Part shown: positions 1 through 10,753 of the stretch, piece by piece
How positions within the stretch are numbered: the stretch's first letter is position 1
Layout: every line of letters begins with the position of its first letter
Assembly: GCA_025766275.1 (NCBI GenBank)
Contig: JAFKAC010000001.1
Span: 2,852,001 to 2,916,000, forward strand
DNA from: Lactarius indigo
Taxonomy: Eukaryota; Basidiomycota; Agaricomycetes; Russulales; Russulaceae
Length of the DNA stretch: 64,000 nucleotides
Reading direction: 5' to 3'
Notes under the pieces: model-generated
The model's input: the letters and a program-made list of their open reading frames with translations, nothing else
What the model was told of the DNA's origin: nothing
Database searches by the model: none
Made by a program: the position numbers and the translations under genes

Positions 1-1184
1 GTTGGCAGACTGCCGCGGGATACGGAGGTGGAGTGTGCGCAGCGAGCGCAACAACAACCACGATTCCAAGGAGCCCATAACGCCACCAAGAGCTATACGA
101 TCCAACCGGAGCTGGGGCACGGAACGGACTGTAAGAACGAGTAACCTGGTTACTAGGAAGGACCATACTTTGCCCCACTCTTCGAGAGTTTTAACGACTA
201 GGACACCGCTGAGGAGGTCTGAGTGCCCTCCCAGATACTTAGTGGCTACGACCGATTGAGCACAACTGAAAGACAAGACACATGTCTGCATACCACTATG
301 CATTACAACATCCGCTCCCCACTTGAAGGGATACTGGAGAGGTGGGGGTGCGAATGTTGCGTCTACAACTAGGACGTCCACCGCAGGAGTGAATCTACGT
401 TATTGTCAAAGCGATCTGAGCGCACGTTCACTCTTAGTGGGGACTTGCCTTATCTGCGTAGTGTTGTAGGTTCCTGCGATCAGCGCATGCAGTTAGAAGA
501 TGCCACATCATTGTCTCAAGGGTTCAGTAGGACCTAGCTTCCCCCGTGGGATTAAGCGGTGTTTCAACCCAACAGATATCGATACCCTCGAAATCATCGT
601 CCAAGTCTACCACCTTGATATCTCTACCGCGTCCATAGGTTTGGATGATTTGATGAACACCGTAATAGCCTCCTCTGATGGCAATCCCGCGGGGTTGGAG
701 AAGGGTGAAAGCCTGGTGGTGAGGGTTGAACGAAATCCCGTAAAACGACGTGCTTTGGTAGACGTACAGCGTATACGGCAGCTAAACCAGATCCATAAGT
801 GATAGCGTAGCCACCCTGCGTCCCGTAAAGTGAGAGTTTATCGAGTAAGGGTATGTGTTACGCACGTTGATTTTACTGAGAACGTGTTCTACCCTAGTAC
901 TTACACTTTGCGAAATACGGGAATAAACGTTCGCATTTGAACCTCTAACGAGTTCTGGACGTTGCAGGAAGTCTTCATCGGTGAACCCGGGAGATTCACT
1001 CTGCCTGAAAGCTTGAGTCCAGGAGATGTGAAGACCTCATCCATCTAGATAAGAATAAAATGACGAAACTAGTGGTGACCGATATAGAGGGTGACACCTC
1101 TGGCCCGTGAAAGTGGTCATCAGCGTGTAGTAGATCAGTTGCTAACCCGAGTGGAGGGCCTTTCGGGGTAGAGGACTCGGACAT
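1..1184 (-). CDS. Cystathionine gamma-synthase-like PLP enzyme (3' part cut by window edge)
   Basis: Trans-sulfuration enzyme of the Cys/Met-metabolism PLP family; these enzymes join or split cystathionine-type thioethers in the cytosol. Reading the minus strand through introns gives a start at 1184 ([20 protein letters not shown]), then HVYSR-like '[21 protein letters not shown]', '[16 protein letters not shown]', '[20 protein letters not shown]', '[15 protein letters not shown]', '[20 protein letters not shown]', '[16 protein letters not shown]' and '[19 protein letters not shown]'. The Lys in SATKY is the expected PLP-binding residue. It continues past base 1. One junction near 370-450 is doubtful: the best family fit uses a GC-AG intron followed by one extra base in the sequence, whereas an alternative GT-AG intron avoids the frameshift but shortens the loop before VVDATF. 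Family assignment is firm; whether it acts as gamma-synthase, beta-lyase or gamma-lyase cannot be told. Confidence 0.8.
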
Positions 1185-1292
1185 TGTTGACTGAAAAACC
1201 TCCGAGTCGTCAACACGATTCGGTTAGACAAGAGCGGAGTTCAACTCCTGCTTGATTCGCATACACATCACAACCTCGCTACGTACCATATA

Positions 1293-1660
1293 GTATGCCT
1301 GATCACTCATTCGGACGGGATCCCTGAGTCAAACACATCGATTATCTCGCTCACCTCTAGCTCAATCCTCATCAAATTAAATACACAATGTCTAGTACTG
1401 ACTCCTTAATGTACTCGAACTTGTAAAATATTGTTGTGCTGCGAAGTTAGAAAAAAGGCCCTATATCACGCTTGCCGACCAACGCCGTGTCGGGGTTCCA
1501 TTTAGTGCCTGACTACTTTCCGAAAGTGGAGGGAAGTGCACGCGAGCGGTCTTGCCTCTTCAGTTGAGCGGAGTTCCAAATCTTCAAAAATGGGACCCTG
1601 ACTACTGTAAGTGCGACCGTCTGATTCAGTAGTCCCGTCTGAGTGAGTGATCAGGCATAG
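1293..1660. mobile_element. Short TIR element (MITE-like), older copy
   Basis: Imperfect terminal inverted repeats of about 43 nt (core TGCCTGATCACT) face each other at 1293-1335 and 1618-1660, with roughly 34 of 43 positions matching by my count. A TA dinucleotide lies directly outside each end (1291-1292 and 1661-1662), as expected for Tc1/mariner-type insertions. The same ends bound a longer element at 59779-60806, and an internal stretch around 1445-1500 matches, in inverted orientation, the segment near 60600-60660 of that element. No transposase frame is present, so this looks like a non-autonomous deletion derivative. The superfamily is inferred only from the TA flanks. Confidence 0.7.
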
Positions 1661-2130
1661 TATCTCTCTTTCGTGTTGGATTTTGCATTGTTTTTTCACG
1701 GTTCACCTCGTGGGACTTTCGTTGGTCATTCCTGTGGAATTTTGAGAACTCGCGCGGATGAGCCTACCTCAGACCTCCCAACTTCAACCACTTCGTGTCC
1801 CACGGTGATTATACCATATGCGACTTGGAAGCAGTAGCATCCTCCTACTGCGTTGCATGATTGTATTACCGAACCTTCAGTAAACAGGGTCGCAGGGTCG
1901 CATATTTTGCAGTGTACCCGTCTCAATCCGCCCGGGGGTTGCAAAAACTCTCAATCAGCGCCCAGTTCGCAATTCCACTCCTATCTCCATTGACCGCGAT
2001 AAAAGCTCTGCTTCCTGGCCATGTTCTCAGTGTTCCCGTACCCGCCTTCTGTACCTCTGGCCTTCTTAACCCTCGTCGGCCCTCTCAACGTGCGTTGCCC
2101 CCAGCTCTCTGCCCTCCTGTCCTCGTAGCT

Positions 2131-3624
2131 ATGCCCCTCATCAACTTTGCCACACCTCTCGCACTATCTCAAGATGATATACGTGTCAAGTACACCTGGG
2201 ATCACGTCTCGTGCAGCTGAGAGACCCTCGGTCCTCCTCCCGCTGCCACCGCCATTGACCTCCATACTGCGCTCGAGTCTCAAGATAAGAACGCCTTGGC
2301 TGATGGGCTTTACAAGATCAGCACTCCCAGGAGTCCAAAGCACGTCCTCTCCAACATTCTTCTGCGCATGATGTACTCACGTGTGCCGCTGTTTCCGTTG
2401 TAATTGGGGTGACCGTGTCCAAGCCAATGAACTGCTCGGGGCATCTTACCAACTCTACCGGCGCACAGGGGCGAATGAAACCACTGTTATCCGTACGATC
2501 GGCTATGCAGGCTGTGGGTACGATCCGAGCAACCCCGACCACGAGTCGAACCAAACTTGAAACACCCTGTATGCGCTGGCCATGACGTACCCGATCCCGC
2601 TCAACTTCTACAGGCGCCGGCGGCAAGAAGAGATAGACATCTAAGAGTAAAAAACCAAGCACCGGGGACTTATACCTTGATTTGCTCAACTACTCGAGGG
2701 CCCAGGAGGACGTCCCACAGACGATCAGTATTTCGTATGGTGATAGGGAGAAAGATATCCCGCTGGAGTATGCAAGGACCTTGTGCATCATGTTCGCAAA
2801 CTCGGTACACGTAGCGCCAGCGTCATATTCCCCAGCGGCAACGACGGCGTTGGCGAAGCAGGACTGCAAAGGCAGCTCCGGAAGAGTCCGGTTTACCCCT
2901 TGAGTTCCCTGCATCCTGTATGTGTGGTGTTTTATTCCCCTTAGAAGCAGTACATGGCCGCAGGCTCAGATTTCTCACCACCTCGCCACAATTTCGCAGG
3001 TTCCTGGGTCACTAGCAGTGGGCGGTGTGGAGCAGTTGGGACCTGAGGTTGCGGTGAGCTACTCCACAGGTGGTTTCTCGACCCTTTTTCCTCGCCCGAA
3101 ATATCGGGACAGTCCGATGCTCCCCTTCCTGCAACAGTCCCTTCAGCACCTTAGGCAGCCACTATGACGGCTTGTACAAGTGGATTTTCTGCCGTACCGT
3201 CTTCTCGCTTTGCAAATTTCACGGTCTGTGCAGCAAGGCCGGCCGCGGAATCCCCGACATCGCTGCGCAGGCAGTCAATATCTCTATTATCCACCAACAA
3301 GGACGAATGTCTCATGAGTGGCACAAGCTGCACGGCACTGGTACGTTTTCCCTCCCTCCGATTTGCCGAAGCATCCAGCTAACCACCAATGTACAGACCG
3401 TGGCGGGCATGATCTCGCTGCTTAATGACTTCCTGATCTCGAATGACGAAGCACTTGACTTCCTTAATCCCTGGTTGTACGACAACAGACCCGGGGCATC
3501 TACGACGTCACATCTGGCTCTAGCAACCCAGGCTGCGGCACACTTGGCGGCACAGATAGGTTCTGCTGCCATCGCTGGATGGGATCATGTCCACCCCGCG
3601 GGATTTGTGTCTCTTCATTTTTGA
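2131..3624 (+). pseudogene. Decayed sedolisin (S53 tripeptidyl-peptidase-like) protease
   Basis: Secreted acid serine protease of the sedolisin/TPP1 family, now broken. The activation pro-domain is recognisable from 2131 (ATPLALSQDDIRVKYTWDHV, then IDLHTALESQDKNALADGL and YKISTPRSPKH). An in-frame TGA at 2218-2220 sits where the family has Trp or a similar residue. Further pro-domain sequence (ANELLGASYQLYRRTGANET) follows in another frame. The catalytic domain appears from about 2675 as LDLLNYSRAQEDVPQTISIS, then the 'FPRPKYRDS', 'GRGIPDIAAQAVNISI', 'MSGTSCTA' (catalytic Ser) and 'MISLLNDFLISND...LDFLNPWLYDN' motifs, scattered over several frames. The gap between pro-domain and LDLLN is much shorter than in intact relatives, so the segment expected to hold the catalytic Glu/Asp looks deleted. 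Some frame changes may be introns, but the stop and the deletion make it a pseudogene. Confidence 0.8.
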
Positions 3625-4354
3625 CCCTAGGCTGATTTTCGGCTTGGTAGGTCTCGAGTTTGGGGACACCAGGATTTTCGGAATTGCAGAAGACACTCGC
3701 GCCTGTTGATACCTGATCCCAAGTGGGACGGGACGCGTCACGCATAGCAAGGGAATAAGACCAAAATTCTCGGGCCACCCCCGCTCGCAATACACTTCAC
3801 GAAATGGTTCGAGATGCTAGGAAATTAATCCCTCAACCTGCGCGGCACCCAGTGACAGGAAGACCAGTAAAATCTTCGCTTCAACCCCTCAAACTTTCTG
3901 GGCTGAAGCACGGGCCTTTCAGAATACGAAGGGACACTTAGATAAGATGCCCAAGAACACCACAGTGGGACGCGCCTTATATGCTGCTAGATTCCGACTA
4001 TCATCAAGCATGAACTGCTCCGTGACAAGCTCCGTAAGGTCACATACACAGTAGTTTTCATTTCTGACACAGACGACCGAATTTGGTGATGTAGTTGATT
4101 ATCTACCAACCACTTCTGTGTAAAACCATTCCCCGTAACTGGGGTTACTAGCTACTATATAACAGACTACACCCTACGTTCTTGGTCCAAGGTAAAGCCA
4201 GTCACGTAAGTCAATCACGCGATGTCATAAATGTTGCCACGTGATAGTGAACAATCGGCGCGTCATGCAGAGGTTCAAGAGTCCTGAGTTCATTTCATCC
4301 CGCCTTAACATCCACATCAAATTATCACTCCGTCGTACAGCTCGACCAAACGCC
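3625..4354. other. No gene recognised between sedolisin remnant and expansin-like gene
   Basis: Open frames here are short and resemble no family I know. A tatata-type TATA-like stretch (ctatataac) lies near 4155-4163, about 195 bp before the start codon of the expansin-like gene, and may belong to its promoter. I see no repeat or RNA gene. Confidence 0.4.
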
Positions 4355-5168
4355 ATGAGCTTATACTCATTGGTTACTGTCCGTTCTTTTGGCTTCCCTC
4401 TATCTTGCCTCTGCCTCTATCTTGCCGAGCCAGCGGGCACCGCCGACCGTCGCAGAACTCAAGTACTCGAGAGCCCACTCATTGGAAAGCGGGTATAACT
4501 ATGACCCCAGAGATGGCTGGCAACCTGTCAATATCTCCAACCTCTCCTATAAGTATGGCCCAAGTCGTCCTCCCAAAGGTCATAGGCCTACCAAAGCAAT
4601 TTCGAAGTTCAAATCCATCTTAGACCCCATAACGAATGTCCTCAAGGGTCTGAAAGGCATTGGAAAACCCGAGAAAGTGACCATCACTTGGTGGGCGCGA
4701 TACAATCACGCAGCGAGATATTTCAACTCATTAGGTCTGTAACGCAAGGTATACTGGCCATGACCTTCTCAATCCGAGCTGCTGGAAAGACTCAGTATGG
4801 GCCCCGACGGTAAGACCTAATCATATCAAGAGGGTGAATATGGCCAAACTCGCAGCCGTGCCCCTAGGATAGTTCTTTTGCATGCGCCCTCACCAGAGAG
4901 GGGTGGTCGTCTAGGCCCCAAGTGCTTCCAGTTTCTAGAACGTGGGTGGCGTTGACTAGCGATAATTTATGCTGATTCAACCATCGCAGTATGCGAAAGC
5001 ACTAAGAACAAATGTGTCTTTGTCCGAGTGGTTGACACGTGCGCCGGGTGCGCCAAAGGATCCAAGCACGTTGATCTCACCAAGAGTGCATTTAAACAGC
5101 TTGCGGATCTCGATGTAGGAGCGTTGACAGTACAGATGAGGGTAGCCAAACAGCCGGAGGTGTGGTAA
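4355..5168 (+). pseudogene. Expansin-like double-psi beta-barrel secreted protein with two frameshifts
   Basis: Secreted protein with a DPBB (expansin/barwin-like) domain; such fungal proteins are thought to loosen or bind cell walls. The start at 4355 gives a signal-peptide-like MSLYSLVTVRS, but the hydrophobic continuation (ASLYLASASILPSQ) and the mature region (YNYDPRDGWQPVNISN) are in another frame, so one base is out of place near 4385-4390. Three introns restore the rest: 'KVTITW' joins 'YTGHDLLNPSCWKDSVWAPT', then 'DSSFACALTREGWSSRP', then 'KCFQFLELCESTKNKCVF' and 'VRVVDTCAGCAKGSKHVDLT', ending TAA at 5166-5168. Between GWSSRP and KCFQF a cccc run (about 4917) carries one C too many. 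Introns and Cys pattern are preserved, so this is either a young pseudogene or an intact gene with two sequencing errors at homopolymers. Confidence 0.7.
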
Positions 5169-5352
5169 GTCCTTAATGGCAATAAGGTAGAGCCACATTC
5201 TGAACATATACACTAGGTCGGTGAATTTGTGGGGCCCGAAGACGTAGAAGCGAACAGCAAGGACTGTCGTGACAGCTCTATCACCTTGGTGCCTGGAGCA
5301 TCACCCTACCGATATGTACGACAGACGAATCCGTTTGTACAAAACGCATGTC

Positions 5353-8300
5353 CTATACGTTGACCCGTTTCCTTTTTTTACCCTCGGCAATTTTTGCGAG
5401 AGTTTTTTCTTCGTCCAGACCGGTTTCCTCATAAAACTGAGCTGTCCGTTGTGCGTCGTTTTGCCGGCGGATGAACTGCAGCGCGGCGAGATTGTAGTTG
5501 ATCGCTGATTTCTGGTGGAAGAGTGCGGCCCGAAGGTGGCCCCGAAGAGGTATGAGGGTAGTCCGCATGATGCGATTAGCCACAATCTGATGGTGATGTG
5601 TTTTGAGGAGGAAAAATAAGATGCGAGAGACTAGTGGGATGTTCCATTCCTGAATACCGATGAGCTTTCCAGAATTTGGCAGACATCGTCGGGATGGGTA
5701 CTCACTTTTTTGGCCCAGAGGTTCAAGGTAGACCATCAGTGACATAACTTTACCGAAAGGTAGCACTAAAAGAGCATCGTGCAACGCCGCACTTTGCACT
5801 CCTTCCACGACCCTTAATACCCATGCGTCTGGCTCGAGGCTATGCGCGGCTAGAATGGGGTTCTGTGGGGGAGGTTGGATCACCGCCAGCTGCGCCTCAG
5901 ACAAGCCTTCCTTGGCCCTCTCGTACGCCTGGTGGATCTCGGTCTCTGTGTCAGCGAGTTCAAGTGCCTCACTGATGCGCTCGCCAGCCATGAGAGTCTC
6001 GGTGGTTTGCTTTTTAACGTCAGTCGTTTCAGCTTGTGCAGGGGTTTCAGAAGTGGGATCTCCGCTGCCGATGGGGGGATCCTCCCGGTTCAGTGTATCG
6101 GCGAGTCCACTTTCGTAGAGCTGCTCAAGATCGTGCTCTCGTTCTTCCTCTAGGAACAACTGAAAAAAAAGTCAGCTTGGAAGTCGTTTTGTAAGAGGTT
6201 GAATTGTTACAGGCTCATCAAGCTTCTCCCATATTCGTATAGACTTGTCATGGGACCCGGTCACCACGAAATTGGTGGAGTTACTAACGGCGAGTGCCCA
6301 TATCTCACCATGATGCCCTTCGAGCTTCTGAATATTCTCGAACTAAATGTTCGTATGTCAGCATAGCGTTATAACCATGTTTGTCTCGCGCGTGCCTTGT
6401 CACCATCCCAGTACTTCAAAAGTCTGTCCTTGCCGACTGTCCAAAAGTAATGACTTTTCTTTTCGAATGCGACTTGCATCACACTTTCATCATGCGCAAA
6501 TATGGATTTATGACAGTCCCCGAAATCGAGGCCCCAGATCTTGACGTTCTTATCGGCGGACGAAGTCACAATAAGCTTGGAGTCGTGGGATATGTCCATG
6601 GAGAGAACAGGTAGCTTCGAACCAAACATAGGTATCAGCGCAATGAAAACGATGATCGTTCAATATACCTTGTGACCGTAGAGAGAAAGGAAAAACTTGA
6701 GTGTATCCTGATAGAACACTTTGACGGTGGAGTCAAGAAGCGCAACTGCCAGAAGCTTTCCGTTGGGGCTGAAGCGGACAGACAAGATGTCGTCGGTCAT
6801 TTTCAAGGTGCGCGTGTGGACCAGAGACACAGTTCTCTTTTTCTAATGCAAGTATATAGCGTCCAGAATAAAATGTTGGAGAGGAAACACACTCACAGAA
6901 CCATTTTCTAATTGTCTCCACTCAATATTCCAGAATTTGATATCCTTGTCAGCACTTCCAGTAACCATTGCCTGCTGATCAGGTCTTGTGTGTATGGACC
7001 ACAACGTCGCCGTATGTGCTTTGATCGTCTCGACTAGGGTCGATGACAAGAGGTCAAAGATCTGCATTTCCCCTGTTTTGGTCCCGATGACCACCTACAT
7101 GAAGATGAAGTTGTGAGAATGGCCCACTGAAGGCTCGACGGCGGCACGCACATATTGGTCTCCGGGAAGGAAGGAACTACATACAGAATGACCACATTCC
7201 AGCGTGCGGATGCAGGATGTTGTGCGCGTATTCCATATTTTCAGTGAACCTGAAAGTGCGTTTACTACGCTTCGAACGGTGGGTTCGAACAACTTACCGT
7301 TCGAAGCGGATGCAAGTAGGGTGTCATCAGAACTTAGCGCGAGTGTTCTGACATCTGTCCGATGACCGGGGAGGTCAAGGGAGTAAAGGCGCGCAGCCTC
7401 GGGTGTATTTTCTTTGGACTTCGTGTAGGTAGGGATATTATACACTTCTATCGCGTTATTCGATAATGCGAAGCAAAGCTGTGAATGTGCACATGGGACG
7501 CAATTCAAAGTGTCGAAACGTGGCAACGGACCTGAACAACACCTTTCGTACGCGCCTCTTCAGGGAACCCGAAGGACTTGATCTTGCCAGTAGTGCGTAC
7601 AACCAGGTATGGCACAAACAAATCAGCTAGCTCGACCTTCTCAATATGCCCATCGTCGGCCATGGCGTTCGCATTCTCGGCCTTACTCGTGGTCGCTTTT
7701 GCGTCAGCCCGTTTTTTCCTGCGGGCGTGCTTCTTGCGTATTTCTTCGTCGGTTCGCACACGGAAAACTTCCACAGAACGATCATTAGATTGAACGAAAA
7801 GATATGGAAGCGTGGAGTGGAAAGTGATTTGAGAAACACGATGGATCGAAGCGAGGGGGAGTGTCGACACAGGGTGGATTGCTTTCGGCAGCTAGACGGG
7901 ATGCATGAGGTAAGGATAAACTTCCAAACAGAAACGCACCTCTCCGTTCTCTGACTCCTTGATGCCATCCACTAGAGCACCGTGTTCGATCTTCCACGCT
8001 TTCAGCTCCCCCTCGTTGCTTCCCGAGAGTAGTAGATCCTGTTCTGGACTCAGGCCGAGGGACCACACTTCGGCCCGGTGAGCGACAACTGTTTGTATGC
8101 AGTGCTGCATAGAAAGGTCCCACAGCTTCACGAACGTATCTTTCGAAGAGCTAACGAGGAACCAAGTAGTGGTGCTTGTGGATGTAGACGCAGTGGATGA
8201 GGGATATTTCGAGAGAAAGCGTATGTTTGTAATTTGATCTCGATGACCTCTCAGCCTATGCACGTTTCCAGTGCTTGCGCTTGGCTATCCTGAAGATTAC

Positions 8301-8815
8301 GCACCGGAAAAGGCCATGCTTCTCCAATCACGTCCCACAGGATAATGTTAGTGTCTTGGGAGCCAGACGCCAGTCGGACCCCAGCGTCGTCGAAGGCGAG
8401 CGCGGTGACAGCCCTCTTGTGACCATTGAATGTCGCGACTACAGACCTAGAAGCTACCTCCCAGAGCCTGATAGAACCATCCGCATAACCGACTGCAAAA
8501 GTATCGCCCTTGGGTGAACGTTCAATGCAGGTGACCTCTGCACGATGACCGGTTTCGTGCCACATAGCCACCTTTGGAACATAAGTACATCACCACACCA
8601 ACTTTTGTAGAACACACCATTCTGCCCGTTTTGACGTCCCAAACAAGCACATCTTCGAGTGCAGGGACGTAGGCGAGCTTGCCGTCATATACAGAGTTGG
8701 ATGATGGGCTACAGACGAGACCAAATGCCTAGAAATAGATTGTAGGAGTGATATTTGCGTATTTATGCAGATATTCACCTTGAGTTGGCCCATGCTTCGA
8801 ATACGTCTGAACCAT
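5353..8815 (-). CDS. UTP12: UTP12/DIP2, WD40 subunit of the SSU processome (WDR3 homologue)
   Basis: U3 snoRNP-associated protein of the UTP-B subcomplex, needed in the nucleolus for 18S rRNA maturation. The start at 8815 gives [12 protein letters not shown], joined over a 50-nt intron to [20 protein letters not shown]; the next exons carry '[20 protein letters not shown]' and '[15 protein letters not shown]'. At least ten WD-type repeats follow (for example '[20 protein letters not shown]', '[17 protein letters not shown]', '[14 protein letters not shown]', '[18 protein letters not shown]', '[11 protein letters not shown]'), arranged as two beta-propellers split by an acidic/basic linker near 7640-7760. 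The C-terminal exon (6159-5353) is the Utp12 domain ([20 protein letters not shown]...[20 protein letters not shown]) ending in a KKRKR-type basic tail. Gene order and length fit the family. The start codon is only 66 bp from that of the divergent aminopeptidase gene. Confidence 0.93.
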
Positions 8816-8881
8816 GACTGTGTGAGAGAGATCACCGGCCCGTCCAGAGTTAGTAGGTAAACCAGCTCCGTCAGAGTCCAG

Positions 8882-10688
8882 ATGCAAGTGCTCGCCGCCA
8901 CTGGCTTTCCTGCAGCGCCTGAGGCCGCCACTCGGTTCTTACAATTTGTAAATGCCTCTCCGACCCCCTTCCACGCCGTTCACAACGCCGCTCTCCGCTT
9001 AGAAAGTGCGGGTTTCAAAAAAGTATGCCGTCGCTTATTGCACTTCGGGCGATGCCTGCTCATCCGCTTTACCAACACAGATTAGAGAGAAGGATGACTG
9101 GGAGGCAAATCTCCAAGCCGGAGGCAGGTATTACTTCACCAGGTAAACTATGTTGTCTGTCTATCGGCCATCGGGTCCTCATTTCACTTTATCATCACTA
9201 GAAATCAGAGTTCCTTACTTGCCTTCACTGTCCCGCGAAAGTGGCGACCTGGGTCCGGTGTCTCTATAGTTGGCACCCATGTCGACAGCCCGAACCTCCG
9301 AGTACGTCTCTTCTCGTCCGACCGCAGCTTGTAGTCACACAAGTCCTCCTGTACCTAGATCAGACCTGTCTCTAAACGCTCCGCTTCAGGTTATCTTCAA
9401 GTGGGCATAGAGACCTACGGAGGCGGTATATGGCACTCTTGGTTTGACCGTGATCTGTCCATTGCGGGACGCGTGGTCGTCTCCGAGACAGGTTCTACCT
9501 ATAACCCACGACTGGTCAAGATAGATCGTCCCCTTCTTCGCATCCCTACGCTAGCAATCCATCGTAAGTCCACTTGGCACATCCGTTGATTCCTGCTCAG
9601 TGATCCGTCTCAGTGGAGAGGGGGGCTGCCGATAACTTCAAGTTTAACACGGAGACAGAGTTTACCCCTATTCTTGGACTACTCGCCTCAGATTTGAATG
9701 CTCCCACGGACAAAGTGCAAAGTAGCGATAACCAACAGATCGCATCCAACATTCAAAATAACCACCACTCAGTGCTTCTTTCTTTATTGGCAGAAGAGCT
9801 CAACGTTAAACCCGATGAAATTCCACGATTTTGAGCTGTAGGTGCACTATTTTTCGTCTATGGGACATCCAAAACTGTGCATAACTAGGCATCTCTATGA
9901 CACCCAACCATCCTGTGCTTGGTGGTCTGAACAACGAATTTATCTTCAGCCCTCGGATGGACAATCTCGTGTCCTCGTAAGTCTGGCTTCTCAAACCACA
10001 CTAGCTACCCACCCATACCCACTACCTCTAGATTTGCCGCCGTCGAAGCCTTGTCGGAAAGTGCATCGTCTGGCCTCTTTCCCCTCGAAGGGAACGTCAA
10101 TTGCATAGCCCTCTTCAATCACGAGGAGATCGGCTCAGTTTCCACATCGGGCGCTGAGTCTTCCCTTATTCCTTCGCTCTTGCAGAGACTCTCTCCGTCC
10201 CCTGCGCTGTTCGCCCAGTCAATAGCCAAATCACTTCTCATCTCCGCGGATATGGGTCACGCCGTGCACCCTAACTACCCGAGCAAACACGAAGATAATC
10301 ACAAACCACGTATGAATGGCGGGATTGTAATCAAGACCAATGCTAAGCAGCGGTACGCTAGCGACGCTATTGGTACTTTTTTGGTCAAAAAATTGCTCGA
10401 GAAGAAAGGTGGAAAGGTACAAGAATATGAGGTTCGCAATGATATGTGCGTCACTGGGCTTCTCTAGTGTTCATGTGACTGAATCAAATATAAAGGGCTT
10501 GTGGATCAACCGTCGGCCCTATGATCTCTAAACTCGGCTTACGCACTGTCGACGTTGGTTGTGGGATGCTTTCAATGCACTCCATCCGCGAGACCGCCGG
10601 GTCACACGATGTGCAACATGCCATCGACCTTTTTACCTCTTTCTTCGAAGGATTTGCTGCACTCCAAGCCCAGCTCTCAGTAGATTAA
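8882..10688 (+). CDS. APE4: Aspartyl aminopeptidase, M18 zinc peptidase
   Basis: Cytosolic metallo-aminopeptidase that removes N-terminal Asp/Glu; the yeast relative Ape4 is also a Cvt-pathway cargo. The start at 8882 gives [20 protein letters not shown]. Exons join as '[20 protein letters not shown]' (zinc His), '[20 protein letters not shown]', '[20 protein letters not shown]', '[20 protein letters not shown]', '[20 protein letters not shown]' (bridging Asp), '[19 protein letters not shown]' (catalytic/metal Glu pair), '[20 protein letters not shown]' and '[16 protein letters not shown]...[13 protein letters not shown]' (metal His), stop at 10686-10688. All M18 metal and catalytic motifs are present and introns of 45-60 nt account for each frame change. 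An apparent frameshift before LERGAADN disappears if the acceptor at 9613 is used. It ends 65 bp from the convergent IMP4. Confidence 0.92.
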
Positions 10689-10753
10689 GTAGTGGCTATA
10701 TAGCACGAGAGGAACAGTAAACAATCATACTTTTTGTGGCTGTTGGCCACTTG

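Noticed and set aside
1235..1250. tRNA B-box-like sequence gagttcaactcctg
   Set aside because: No cloverleaf stems or A box could be arranged around it. No other tRNA candidate stood up either.
1502..1699. Short frame sharing the peptide ITHSDGTTESD with one at 60666-60881
   Set aside because: The shared peptide is only the translated inverted repeat of the TIR elements, not a protein family.
1861..2220. 119-codon frame as an independent gene
   Set aside because: Its last third is the sedolisin pro-domain and it ends at the premature TGA; the upstream part has no coding support.
3500..3795. Overlapping 91- and 96-codon minus-strand frames
   Set aside because: They lie antisense to the end of the sedolisin remnant and show no recognisable motif.
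9564..9625. Apparent frameshift in the M18 aminopeptidase before the LDR-type motif
   Set aside because: Using the acceptor at 9613 instead of 9600 gives a 50-nt intron and an in-frame [13 protein letters not shown], so no lesion is needed.
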